Below, piece by piece: positions 16,611 to 24,404 of a stretch of DNA of 64,000 nucleotides (position 1 is the stretch's first letter; each line of letters opens with the position of its first letter). The notes under the pieces were generated by a model. The model did not search any database, was not told the origin of the DNA, and worked only from the letters and a program-made list of their open reading frames with translations. Position numbers and translations under genes: made by a program. The DNA is from JAUHXS01 sp965213575 (lineage in GTDB: Bacteria > Bacteroidota > Bacteroidia > Chitinophagales > JAUHXS01): the NCBI GenBank assembly GCA_965213575.1, contig CBDBZN010000038.1, positions 1-64,000 of the forward strand, written 5' to 3'.

Positions 16611-16650
16611 ACGTCACTCTGAGTGTAGTGCAACGAAACGAAGAGTCTTA
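16611..16650 (+). repeat. Intergenic repeat flanking the GIY-YIG gene, right-facing copy
   Basis: The block reads CGTCACTCTGAG, then ACGAAACGAAGAGTCTTA. A related block in the opposite orientation lies at 17005-17079 on the other side of the GIY-YIG gene. It starts 24-60 bases past the GIY-YIG stop codon. Confidence 0.6.
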
Positions 16651-16673
16651 TGTTGATTTTGATTACAGAATGC

Positions 16674-16970
16674 TTAATCTTCTAATTTATCATACAAATC
16701 CTCCCATTTAAAATTAAACTTATTAATAATAAGCTCTTTTTTGTTTCTAGTGATTCCTTTAAGTTGTTTTTCTCTTACAATCGCTTCTTCTATAGAATAA
16801 TAGCATTCATAATATATGAGTTTATTAATATTATACCTAGCAGTAAATGAATATCTATATACTTTATTTTTATGCTCATAAATTCTAGCTCTGAGATTAG
16901 AAGTTACGCCAATATATAAAACAGTATTATTTTTATTAGTCATCATGTATGTATATCCTCCCAATTCCAT
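16674..16970 (-). CDS. GIY-YIG nuclease family protein
   Basis: The 98-residue protein is a stand-alone GIY-YIG domain: GGYTYMMTNKNNTVLYIGVT (GIY-YIG variant Y-x-Y ... L-Y-I-G, residues 4-23), the conserved arginine in NLRARIYEHKN, and EAIVREKQLKG with the catalytic glutamate, ending in W-x-x-L-Y-D. This UPF0213-like subfamily is common, often multicopy, in Bacteroidota and is frequently found next to intergenic repeats. Function is not settled: it could be a structure-specific nuclease or a mobility enzyme. Inverted copies of a repeat flank it on both sides. It is not in an operon. Confidence 0.88.
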   Translation of the reverse strand: MELGGYTYMMTNKNNTVLYIGVTSNLRARIYEHKNKVYRYSFTARYNINKLIYYECYYSIEEAIVREKQLKGITRNKKELIINKFNFKWEDLYDKLED

Positions 16971-17341
16971 TGATACAACTTTAAAAATAAGATTTAGTTA
17001 AAATAAAGATTCTTCATTCGCAAATACATTTATTTTGTAAATGCGCACTTCTTAATGATGCGAATATCAGAATGACGCCTAATATACTTATTACTATGAG
17101 TAATGTAAAACTAAATGAACTATCTTAAGTTGACTATTTTTTTATCCTAAGTTTGGAATCATTAAATGAAATTTTTGTAGAAATAATTGAATTATAAAAC
17201 GACTTATCTTGGTTTAAAACCTTGTCAGCATGAGAAATGAAATAGTGCTTCTTAATCTTATCAAAATTTTAGAAAAAACTAATATTAATTCGACTAAACA
17301 TTAATAAAAATCGTAGTTTTAAGCAACTAAAGATATCAATT
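16971..17341. other. Intergenic region upstream of the zinc peptidase
   Basis: The first 110 bases hold the left-facing repeat associated with the GIY-YIG gene. The rest is AT-rich leader. TTATCTTGG near 17202-17210 with a TTG about 18 bases upstream could be a weak promoter for the zinc peptidase gene. No open frame of note is seen. Confidence 0.4.
17005..17079 (-). repeat. Intergenic repeat flanking the GIY-YIG gene, left-facing copy
   Basis: Read on the minus strand it begins GCGTCATTCTGATATTCGCA and ends GCGAATGAAGAATCTTTA, so its two ends match the two halves of the block at 16611-16650 but in opposite orientation. The middle can fold on itself (CATTTAC...AAATG and TTCGCA...TGCGAA). Confidence 0.55.
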
Positions 17342-18040
17342 ATGGGAATGGGATATTTGTTGATCGTATTAGTATTTATGGGCATAGGGGCAATTGTGCA
17401 AGGCCGTTTAAAAAGTAAGTTTAAAAAATATGGTAAAATTCCATTACGTACCGGATTGAGTGGCAAAGAAGTGGCAGAGAAAATGCTTCACGATAATAAT
17501 CTTTACGATGTACAAGTCATCTCGGTGCCGGGTAAACTGACTGATCATTATGATCCCAATAAAAAAACAGTTAATCTAAGTGCAGATGTATATCATGGTA
17601 GAAACGTTTCTGCTGCAGCTGTAGCCGCCCATGAATGTGGCCATGCCGTTCAGCATGCTAAAGCATATAGCTTTTTAGAATTCAGGTCCGCAATGGTGCC
17701 GTTAGTTAATATTAGTTCACAAATGCTAAGCTGGATATTTTTAATTGGTATGTTCTTATCTTTTACGTTGGCAGTATTTTCCTTTAATCATGTTATTTTA
17801 GTGGTAATTGCCGCCCAAGCCGTGATCACTATATTCACTCTAGTGACACTTCCTGTTGAATTCGATGCCAGTAATAGGGCTTTGGCATGGTTAAATACTG
17901 CGGGCCTAACTCAAGGAGAAGAACATGCGGGGGCAAAAGATGCGTTGAAATGGGCAGCCATGACTTACGTTGTAGCAGCATTAGCAGCCTTGACATCGCT
18001 TGCGTATTACATCATGTTATATTTAGGAAGAAGAGACTGA
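17342..18040 (+). CDS. Neutral zinc metallopeptidase (YugP-type, PF04298)
   Basis: The 232-residue inner-membrane protein has an N-terminal anchor (residues 2-18), the zinc-peptidase motif AAHECGHAVQHA (H-E-x-x-H, about residues 97-108) and two to three further hydrophobic segments (residues 128-150, 155-175 and 205-225). Conserved phrases LSADVYHGRNVSAAAVAAHE and LPVEFDASNRALAWL identify the family. Its substrate is unknown; members are widely conserved and suspected to act in membrane protein quality control. The gene appears monocistronic, with long non-coding sequence on both sides. Confidence 0.92.
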   Translation: MGMGYLLIVLVFMGIGAIVQGRLKSKFKKYGKIPLRTGLSGKEVAEKMLHDNNLYDVQVISVPGKLTDHYDPNKKTVNLSADVYHGRNVSAAAVAAHECGHAVQHAKAYSFLEFRSAMVPLVNISSQMLSWIFLIGMFLSFTLAVFSFNHVILVVIAAQAVITIFTLVTLPVEFDASNRALAWLNTAGLTQGEEHAGAKDALKWAAMTYVVAALAALTSLAYYIMLYLGRRD

Positions 18041-18356
18041 TTTATTTATGATTTGCGATTTATGATTGTAGATGTAAGATTGATGCATTTGTGTCAGGCC
18101 TTAGAAATAAGACGGGAAACAGCAAAGAAAAACTTAAGTATAAATATTTGCTTTTAAATGCCTGCTTAATTTAAAACTTCGAACTTTACACCTCAAACCA
18201 ATAAAAAAACTTAAGGAAAAATGTTTTTGTGCTAAATTTATGCTGATCTTCAATTTTTTATGTAAAATAAATTTTCTTTTTGCCAAATATATTGCTTAAT
18301 TCATCGAATAGTTATATCTTGCGTCCCCTTTTGAGGAATCAATAAAGCATAAACCA
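18041..18356. other. Leader region of the rplM-rpsI operon
   Basis: The first 40 bases are a degenerate run of GATTTGCGATTTATGATTG-like words. The rest is AT-rich and ends in the ribosomal-protein promoter described separately. The transcribed leader is only about 30 bases (GCGTCCCC...), too short for a large riboswitch. Confidence 0.45.
18292..18321 (+). promoter_or_regulatory. Promoter of the rplM ribosomal protein operon
   Basis: TTG at 18292-18294 and TATCTTG at 18315-18321 are 20 bases apart, matching the Bacteroidota -33/-7 layout. GCGTCCCC follows at the expected start point, as often seen at strong ribosomal-protein promoters of this phylum. Confidence 0.6.
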
Positions 18357-18797
18357 TTGGATATACTAAGTTTTAAAACAAAATCAGCGACTCCGGATAC
18401 TATCAAAAGAAATTGGTGGGTCGTAGATGCAGAAGGCCAAGTAGTAGGCCGTTTGGCATCTAAAATAGCAAGTATTTTAAGAGGTAAAAATAAACCTTAT
18501 TTTACACCTCACATCGATTGCGGTGATTATGTTGTAATTATTAATGCTGAAAAAGTAAAATTTACAGGCAATAAAGTAAATGACAAAAAATACATCAGGC
18601 ATACCGGCTATCCCGGAGGTCAAAGAGAAACAACTGTCAGGCAATTATTAGACAAAAAGCCGGAAATGATCATGGAAAAAGCAGTGAAGAATATGCTCCC
18701 TAAAAATAAAATGGGCAGGGCAATGTATAAAAAGCTTTTTGTATATGCAGGAATGGAGCATCCTCACACTACTCAAAAACCTAAACCAATAAAATAA
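18357..18797 (+). CDS. rplM: 50S ribosomal protein L13
   Basis: The 146-residue protein is full length. Family phrases are WWVVDAEGQVVGRLASKIAS, RGKNKPYFTPHIDCGDYVV, KYIRHTGYPGG and KNMLPKNKMGRAMYKKLFVY. L13 is an early-assembly protein of the large subunit that binds 23S rRNA. The start is a TTG at 18357; no ATG or GTG lies near the conserved N-terminus (MDILSFKTKSAT). It is followed after one base by rpsI, the universal L13-S9 pair. Confidence 0.98.
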   Translation: MDILSFKTKSATPDTIKRNWWVVDAEGQVVGRLASKIASILRGKNKPYFTPHIDCGDYVVIINAEKVKFTGNKVNDKKYIRHTGYPGGQRETTVRQLLDKKPEMIMEKAVKNMLPKNKMGRAMYKKLFVYAGMEHPHTTQKPKPIK

Positions 18798-18798
18798 T

Positions 18799-19188
18799 AT
18801 GGATATTATATCTGCAACTGGTAGAAGAAAATCAGCTATTGCAAGGGTATACCTTAACCCAAAAGGTAAAGGTAAAATTACCATCAATAAAAAAGATTAT
18901 AAAGAATATTTTCCTCAAATACATCTAGTGGGAAAAGTAACAACTCCTCTAGAGTTAGTACAAGCAAAAAGCAAATACAACATAAATATTAACGTAAAAG
19001 GTGGAGGTATCAAAGGCCAAGTTGAAGCGATACAATTAGGTATTGCTAGGGCTTTAGTACAACTAAATACAGATAATCGCTTAGTCCTTAAGCCGGAAGG
19101 CATACTTACTCGAGATGCGAGAATAGTAGAACGTAAGAAATATGGCTTAATGAAAGCAAGAAAACAAACTCAGTACAGAAAACGTTAA
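18799..19188 (+). CDS. rpsI: 30S ribosomal protein S9
   Basis: The 129-residue protein ends with the diagnostic tail KKYGLMKARKQTQYRKR, whose last arginine reaches the P-site tRNA. Other conserved parts are ATGRRKSAIARVYL, the GKGKITIN loop, and VKGGGIKGQVEAIQLGIARAL. It begins one base after the rplM stop and is followed after 11 bases by rpsB, so the operon runs rplM-rpsI-rpsB-tsf. Confidence 0.98.
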   Translation: MDIISATGRRKSAIARVYLNPKGKGKITINKKDYKEYFPQIHLVGKVTTPLELVQAKSKYNININVKGGGIKGQVEAIQLGIARALVQLNTDNRLVLKPEGILTRDARIVERKKYGLMKARKQTQYRKR

Positions 19189-19199
19189 TATTTATTTTA

Positions 19200-20288
19200 A
19201 TGGAAAAAGTTACACATAAAGACTTATTAAATGCAGGTGTTCATTTCGGTCATTTAAAGAAGAAATGGAACCCTAAGATGGCTCCTTATATTTTCATGGA
19301 GAAAAAGGGAAATTCACATCATTGATTTGAATAAAACTTTAGATTCTATGGAGGCTGCAGCTTCTGCACTTAAATCTATAGCTAAATCAGGTAAAAAGAT
19401 ATTATTTATTGCTACTAAAAAAACAAGCAAAAGATATCGTAGCTGATGCAGCAAGAAGGGTGAATATGCCATATGTTACAGAACGTTGGCTGGGTGGTAT
19501 GTTAACTAACTTTGCTACTATAAGAAAATCAATCAAAAAAGTTCAGAGCATTGAAAAAATGTTAGCAGACGGCACCTTGGAAAATATTACCAAAAAGGAA
19601 AAGCTTAACCTAGGTAGGCAAAAAGAAAAGATGGATAGGCGTATTGGGAGGCATTACTATGTTGAATAGATTACCTGCTGCTTTATTTATCGTAGATATT
19701 AGCCATGAGCATATCGCTTTAGCAGAAGCTAAAAAATTAAATATCTCAACTTTTGGTATTGTAGATACTAATTCTAACCCTGAAAAAGTGGATTTTGCTA
19801 TTCCTGCCAATGATGATGCTTCTAAATCTGTTAACATTGTTACAGAATATATCGTTAAAGCAATTCAAGAAGGTTTAGAAGAAAGAAAGTCTAGTAAAGA
19901 TGTTGATGATCAGGATGAGGATGGTGAAGAGAGAAAGGTAACTTCTTCCGGAAGAAAGAAGATATCATCTAAAAAAGTAGATACCAGTTCCAAAAAAACT
20001 ATTGTTAAAGGAGAAAAACCTAAAGTAGCAGCTAATAAAAAAGAGGCTACTGCTAAAGCTACTCCTGTAAAAAATACAGCCGATAAAAAAGAAGAAGCTC
20101 CAAAGAAAAAAGCTACTACAGCCGATAAAAAGGAACCGGCTAAGAAGCCTGCCGCTAAATCTGCAGCAAAAAAACCTACGGCTTCTAAAACTACTACGGC
20201 TCCAAAGACAGAAAACAAAAAAGAGGCTGCTCCTAAAAAAACTGCAGCAAAAAAACCAACGACAACTAAATCAAAAGCTACTAAATAA
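19200..20288 (+). CDS. rpsB: 30S ribosomal protein S2 with long basic tail; frame interrupted three times
   Basis: S2 is recognisable end to end but spread over three frames. From ATG 19200: LLNAGVHFGHLKKKWNPKMAP, then IDLNKTLDSMEAAASALKS, KQAKDIVADAARR, YVTERWLGGMLTNFATIRKS and LGGITMLNRLPAALFIVDIS. Deleting one base at about 19309-19313, one A from the seven-A run at 19417-19423 and the C near 19640 joins everything into about 361 residues. Because S2 is essential and tsf follows normally, sequence error is far more likely than gene decay. The last about 125 residues are unusual: Lys/Ala/Thr/Pro-rich repeats (KKPAAKSAAKKPTASK type), resembling histone H1 tails, absent from typical S2 of about 240 residues. 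Confidence 0.93.
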
Positions 20289-20297
20289 TTATTAACG

Positions 20298-21131
20298 ATG
20301 AGCGTAACAGCAACGGAAGTAAATAAATTAAGACAAAAAACCGGAGCCGGTTTGATGGATTGTAAAAAAGCACTAGTTGAAACACAAGGTGACTTTGAAG
20401 CGGCTATAGATTTTCTAAGAAAAAAAGGACAAAAATTATCTGAGTTAAGGTCTGAAAGAGAAGCTAATGAAGGTGTAGTTATTGCAACTACTAATAGTGA
20501 TAACTCAAAAGGAACTGTGATTTATTTGAATAGTGAAACAGATTTTGTAGCAAAAAATGAAGATTTTGTAAAATTTGCCCAAGATATTTCAAGAAAAAGC
20601 ATTGAATCATTTCCAAAGGAGCTTGAAAGTTTATCCAACGAAAACTTAAATGGTGGAGCTTTGATCAAAGATCAGATAATTGAAATGGTAGGTAAAATTG
20701 GAGAAAAGATCACTTTGGCTAATTACGAAAAAATTGAAGGTGAAAAAGTCATAGCTTACAACCATGCCGGAAACAGAATTGGTGTTTTAGTGTCTTTTAA
20801 TCAAGATAAACCTGAGTTAGAAGAGACCGGGAAAGATATTGCCATGCAAATTGCTGCTATGAATCCTATCGCTGTTGATAAAGATGGCGTTGATCAAACA
20901 ACTGCAGATAGAGAATTTGCAATTGGTAAAGAGCAAGCATTAGCAGAAGGAAAGCCAGAAAATATGGTAGATAAAATTGCTACCGGTAAATTGCAAAAAT
21001 TTTACAAAGAAAATACATTAATCAACCAGCAGTTTGTTAAAGATGGTTCTAAAACAGTTGCGGATGTGTTGAAAGCAATTGATCCGGGACTGAAAGTCCT
21101 TGGCTTCAAAAGGGTGGCCGTTGGCGGATAA
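20298..21131 (+). CDS. tsf: Translation elongation factor Ts
   Basis: EF-Ts recycles EF-Tu by releasing GDP. The 277-residue product has the N-terminal UBA-like domain with TGAGLMDCKKALVE, then FLRKKGQKL, the core phrase LNSETDFVAKNEDFVKFA, and the dimerisation and C-terminal modules (NHAGNRIGVLVSF, FYKENTLINQQFVKD, KVLGFKRVAVG). The length is the standard form for Bacteroidota. It starts 9 bases after rpsB and is followed by a strong terminator, which closes the ribosomal operon. Confidence 0.98.
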   Translation: MSVTATEVNKLRQKTGAGLMDCKKALVETQGDFEAAIDFLRKKGQKLSELRSEREANEGVVIATTNSDNSKGTVIYLNSETDFVAKNEDFVKFAQDISRKSIESFPKELESLSNENLNGGALIKDQIIEMVGKIGEKITLANYEKIEGEKVIAYNHAGNRIGVLVSFNQDKPELEETGKDIAMQIAAMNPIAVDKDGVDQTTADREFAIGKEQALAEGKPENMVDKIATGKLQKFYKENTLINQQFVKDGSKTVADVLKAIDPGLKVLGFKRVAVGG

Positions 21132-21137
21132 ACTATC

Positions 21138-21169
21138 AAAAGAGAGAATTTAATTCTCTCTTTTTTTTT
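21138..21169 (+). terminator. Intrinsic terminator after tsf
   Basis: AAAGAGAGAATT (21138-21149) pairs with AATTCTCTCTTT with almost no loop and runs into nine Ts. It is a textbook rho-independent terminator closing rplM-rpsI-rpsB-tsf. Confidence 0.9.
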
Positions 21170-21191
21170 GTCTAATATTTAAATAAAACGA

Positions 21192-21899
21192 ATGATTAAG
21201 TATAAACGAATTCTTTTAAAATTGAGTGGAGAGTCGCTCATGGGTGATGCAAATTATGGTATCGATCCGGATAGGCTTACTCAATATGCTAAAGATGTTA
21301 AAGAAATCGTAGATACAGGCGTAGAAGTTGCTATTGTAATTGGAGGTGGCAATATCTATAGAGGGTTACAAGCTGAAAAAACAGGGGTAGACCGGGTACA
21401 AGGAGATTATATGGGTATGTTAGCAACCGTCATCAATGGCATGGCCTTACAAGACGCAATCGAGTCATTAAATCTAAAAACGAGGCTTTTATCTGCTATC
21501 AAAATGGAACAAATTTGTGAACCTTATATAAGGAGAAGAGCAGTAAGACATTTAGAAAAAGGGAGAGTAGTTATTTTTGGTGCAGGAACCGGTAATCCAT
21601 ATTTCACCACAGATACCGCTGCGTCGCTTAGGGCTATTGAAATAGAAGCCAATGTTATACTTAAAGGCACTAGGGTAGATGGCATTTACACAGATGATCC
21701 TGAGAAAAATAAAGCAGCTACTCGCTACGATAAAGTTTCTTTTGCAGAAGTATACAAAAATAGTTTGAGCGTAATGGATATGACTGCATTTACGCTTTGC
21801 CAAGAAAATAATTTACCAATCATTGTTTTTGATATGAATAAAAAAGGTAATTTAAAGAAGGTTATAGAAGGAGAAAATATTGGTACTTTAGTATCTTAG
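21192..21899 (+). CDS. pyrH: UMP kinase
   Basis: The 235-residue hexameric kinase phosphorylates UMP to UDP. It shows the amino-acid-kinase fold motifs: KRILLKLSGESLMGD at the N-terminus, VIGGGNIYRGLQ, DYMGMLATVINGMAL, GRVVIFGAGTGNPYFTTDTA and LKGTRVDGIYTDDP. The gene begins after the tsf terminator and is followed 14 bases later by frr, the usual pyrH-frr pair coupled to the translation genes. Confidence 0.98.
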   Translation: MIKYKRILLKLSGESLMGDANYGIDPDRLTQYAKDVKEIVDTGVEVAIVIGGGNIYRGLQAEKTGVDRVQGDYMGMLATVINGMALQDAIESLNLKTRLLSAIKMEQICEPYIRRRAVRHLEKGRVVIFGAGTGNPYFTTDTAASLRAIEIEANVILKGTRVDGIYTDDPEKNKAATRYDKVSFAEVYKNSLSVMDMTAFTLCQENNLPIIVFDMNKKGNLKKVIEGENIGTLVS

Positions 21900-21913
21900 C
21901 TAAAACTTTTATT

Positions 21914-22477
21914 ATGAGTGAAGAAGTTAAATTTTATATAGACGAAGCAAAAGATTTAATGTCAAAAGCTATTACGCACTTGGATGAGGATCTATCCAAG
22001 ATCAGGGCAGGTAAAGCAAGTCCGTCTTTAGTTGACGGTATTATGGTTGAATATTATAATAATCCTACACCTATTAATCAGGTAGCTACTCTAAAAGTAG
22101 CAGATGCCAAAACATTGGTTATTCAACCTTGGGAAAAAGCTATGTTGCAACCTATTGATAGAGCTATAGGAGCTGCAAACATTGGTGTAAATCCCCAAAA
22201 TGATGGAGATGTGATCCGGCTCATTTTGCCACCCATGACAGAAGAAACTCGTTTAAATTTAGCTAAGAAGGCAAAAAGTGTAGGAGAGCAACAAAAAGTT
22301 ACCATCAGAAATATTAGAAGAGAAGCGAATGACGGTATTAAGAAGTTAACTGATGAAGGTGTTGCTGAAGATGATGTAAAAGAAGGGGAAGATGATATTC
22401 AAATGCTCACAGATCAATATGTGAAAATGGTTGATAAACATGTGGCTTCGAAAGAGAATGAAATAATGACTGTTTAA
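21914..22477 (+). CDS. frr: Ribosome recycling factor
   Basis: RRF splits post-termination ribosomes together with EF-G. The 187-residue protein has the normal length and the family phrases LSKIRAGKASPSLVDGI, VEYYNNPTPINQVATL, LVIQPWEKAML, NDGDVIRLILPPMTEETR and VTIRNIRREANDGIKKL. It follows pyrH by 14 bases. The rnhB gene starts 11 bases downstream, so the three may share a transcript. Confidence 0.98.
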   Translation: MSEEVKFYIDEAKDLMSKAITHLDEDLSKIRAGKASPSLVDGIMVEYYNNPTPINQVATLKVADAKTLVIQPWEKAMLQPIDRAIGAANIGVNPQNDGDVIRLILPPMTEETRLNLAKKAKSVGEQQKVTIRNIRREANDGIKKLTDEGVAEDDVKEGEDDIQMLTDQYVKMVDKHVASKENEIMTV

Positions 22478-22488
22478 TACGTTCTAAA

Positions 22489-23097
22489 TTGCTGCTTTCT
22501 TACTACCAAAAAAATACTATCGAAGCGGGATGTGATGAAGCGGGTAGAGGGTGTTTAGCCGGGCCGGTTTTTGCTGCGGCTGTTATATTACCGCCACATT
22601 TTAAAAATAAGCGCCTAAATGATTCTAAAAAAATTAATGAGGCCAATCGAAATGCTCTTAGAAAAATCATAGAAAAAGAGGCATTAGCATGGGCTGTAGC
22701 CAAAGTTGATCCTGAAGAAATCGATAAGATCAATATTTTAAATGCTTCATTTGAAGCTATGCATAGAGCAATTGCTCAACTCAGGACTATTCCTGAGTGT
22801 TTATTAATAGACGGGAATAGATTTAAAAAACACGAGAATATTCCCCATCACTGCATTATTAAAGGTGATGGAAAATATATGTCTATAGCGGCTGCATCAA
22901 TTTTAGCTAAAACCCACAGAGATGAATTTATGCGTAAAAAGCATTTAGAATATCCGCAATATATGTGGTCAAAGAACAAAGGTTATCCTACTATAGAACA
23001 CCGAAATGCGATTGTACAAATCGGCTCTTGCAAATTTCATAGACAATCATTTCGATTATTACCGGTACCTGAACAAGGCGAGTTATTGTTAGAATAA
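22489..23097 (+). CDS. rnhB: Ribonuclease HII
   Basis: RNase HII removes ribonucleotides from DNA and RNA of RNA-DNA hybrids. The 202-residue product carries the catalytic motif EAGCDEAGRGCLAGPVFAA (D-E, residues about 15-16), the second acidic site in LLIDGNRF and the third in IAAASILAKTHRDEFM. The start is a TTG at 22489 (MLLSYYQKNTIEAGCDEAG), forced because no ATG precedes the active site. Its last 9 bases overlap the 3' end of the convergent ruvB. Confidence 0.96.
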   Translation: MLLSYYQKNTIEAGCDEAGRGCLAGPVFAAAVILPPHFKNKRLNDSKKINEANRNALRKIIEKEALAWAVAKVDPEEIDKINILNASFEAMHRAIAQLRTIPECLLIDGNRFKKHENIPHHCIIKGDGKYMSIAAASILAKTHRDEFMRKKHLEYPQYMWSKNKGYPTIEHRNAIVQIGSCKFHRQSFRLLPVPEQGELLLE

Positions 23098-24114
23098 CGT
23101 ATTAGGCTTATTAGGCCGTGCTCTCTTGAGGTGGGTATAAGCTAGAGGTGTCGCTTCTCTACCACGGGGTGTTCGTTGGATGTAGCCTTGCTGAATTAAA
23201 AATGGTTCATAAACCTCTTCAATAGTACCGGGTTCCTCTGCGGCAGCGGCTGCAATAGTGCTAAGCCCAACTGGCCCTCCATTAAATTTATCTATAATGG
23301 TTGTCAAAATCCGATTGTCCATTTCATCTAATCCATGTTCATCTACATTTAAAGCCAGTAGTCCAAAACGAGCAATTTCAATATCTATATTTCCGTTACC
23401 TTTAACTTGTGCAAAATCTCTAATTCTTCTTAATAAAGCATTTGCAATTCTAGGCGTGCCTCTACTTCGTCGAGCAATTTCATAAGCGCCGCTTTCTTCG
23501 ATGGTAGAATGGAGAATATCGCATGACCGAAGTATAATCCTTTTTAAAACTTCTGCATCATAATATTCTATACGAGAATTAATGCCAAACCTAGAGCGAA
23601 GAGGTGCAGATAGAAGTCCTGACCTGGTAGTCGCTCCTACTAAAGTAAAAGGATTTAAGTCTATTTGGATAGATCGGGCGTTGGGCCCACTATCGATCAT
23701 AATATCTATTTTATAATCTTCCATGGCAGAATACAGATATTCTTCTACAACGGTATTTAAACGATGAATTTCATCAATAAAAAGAATGTCATTAGGTTCT
23801 AAATTGGTCAGTAAGCCCGCTAAGTCGCCCGGTTTTTCTAAAACAGGCCCTGAGGTCAGCTTTAAATTTACTCCCATTTCATTAGATATGATATGGGCCA
23901 GAGTTGTCTTTCCTAATCCCGGTGGCCCGTGCAAAATAACATGGTCAAGTGCTTCACCTCGGCCTTTTGCAGCTTCAATGAAGATACAAAGATTTTCTAC
24001 CAACTTAGGCTGCCCAACAAAGTCGTCAAAATTTTGAGGGCGAAGCACTTTTTCTATTTCTTTTTCCTCAGGTGAAAAACTTTCTTCTGTAGGATCAAGA
24101 TTGGGATTTTGCAT
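23089..24114 (-). CDS. ruvB: Holliday junction branch migration helicase RuvB
   Basis: RuvB is the AAA+ motor that drives Holliday junction migration with RuvA. The 341-residue protein contains the N-terminal RPQNFDDFVGQ, Walker A HGPPGLGKTTLAH (about residues 64-76), Walker B FIDEIHRLN, the sensor region LVGATTRSGLLSAPLRSRFG, and the C-terminal winged helix ending in PRGREATPLAY. Length is standard. It converges on rnhB with a 9-base overlap and is divergent from the T9SS cargo gene across a 290-base AT-rich gap. Confidence 0.98.
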   Translation of the reverse strand: MQNPNLDPTEESFSPEEKEIEKVLRPQNFDDFVGQPKLVENLCIFIEAAKGRGEALDHVILHGPPGLGKTTLAHIISNEMGVNLKLTSGPVLEKPGDLAGLLTNLEPNDILFIDEIHRLNTVVEEYLYSAMEDYKIDIMIDSGPNARSIQIDLNPFTLVGATTRSGLLSAPLRSRFGINSRIEYYDAEVLKRIILRSCDILHSTIEESGAYEIARRSRGTPRIANALLRRIRDFAQVKGNGNIDIEIARFGLLALNVDEHGLDEMDNRILTTIIDKFNGGPVGLSTIAAAAAEEPGTIEEVYEPFLIQQGYIQRTPRGREATPLAYTHLKRARPNKPNTLF

Positions 24115-24404
24115 CTAGTAAAGTTAATGCTTTTCTTAAACACAGGTTGCGCAATAGCAATAAAATTAAATTTCGTTGTTCTTACATTAACGAAAGTTAA
24201 CGTTGACTTAGGATTTATAATTTTACATATAGATACTCATTATTAAAAATGTAATCTTCTATTATATAATTTGGATGGAGGCTAAAAGCCTAATAAAACA
24301 TAGCGAAATTAGGTAAAAATACTTAACAAGATTTTAGCGTAAAAATGCTATGATTTTCCACACGGTAACCCGTAAAATTGAATGTGTAAAAATACTCCCA
24401 CCTT

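Noticed and set aside
16514..16711. Plus-strand 65-residue frame beside the GIY-YIG gene
   Set aside because: It reads through the intergenic repeats and into the opposite strand of the GIY-YIG gene, with no protein-like features.
19910..20218. Minus-strand hydrophobic 102-residue frame opposite the rpsB tail
   Set aside because: It is the shadow of the Lys/Ala-rich S2 tail; antisense of such codons always gives Phe/Leu/Ala-rich open frames.
19200..20288. Programmed ribosomal frameshifting in rpsB
   Set aside because: Three shifts in one gene, one of them at a non-slippery site (extra C near 19640), and the same +1 pattern in unrelated genes make sequence error the simpler explanation.
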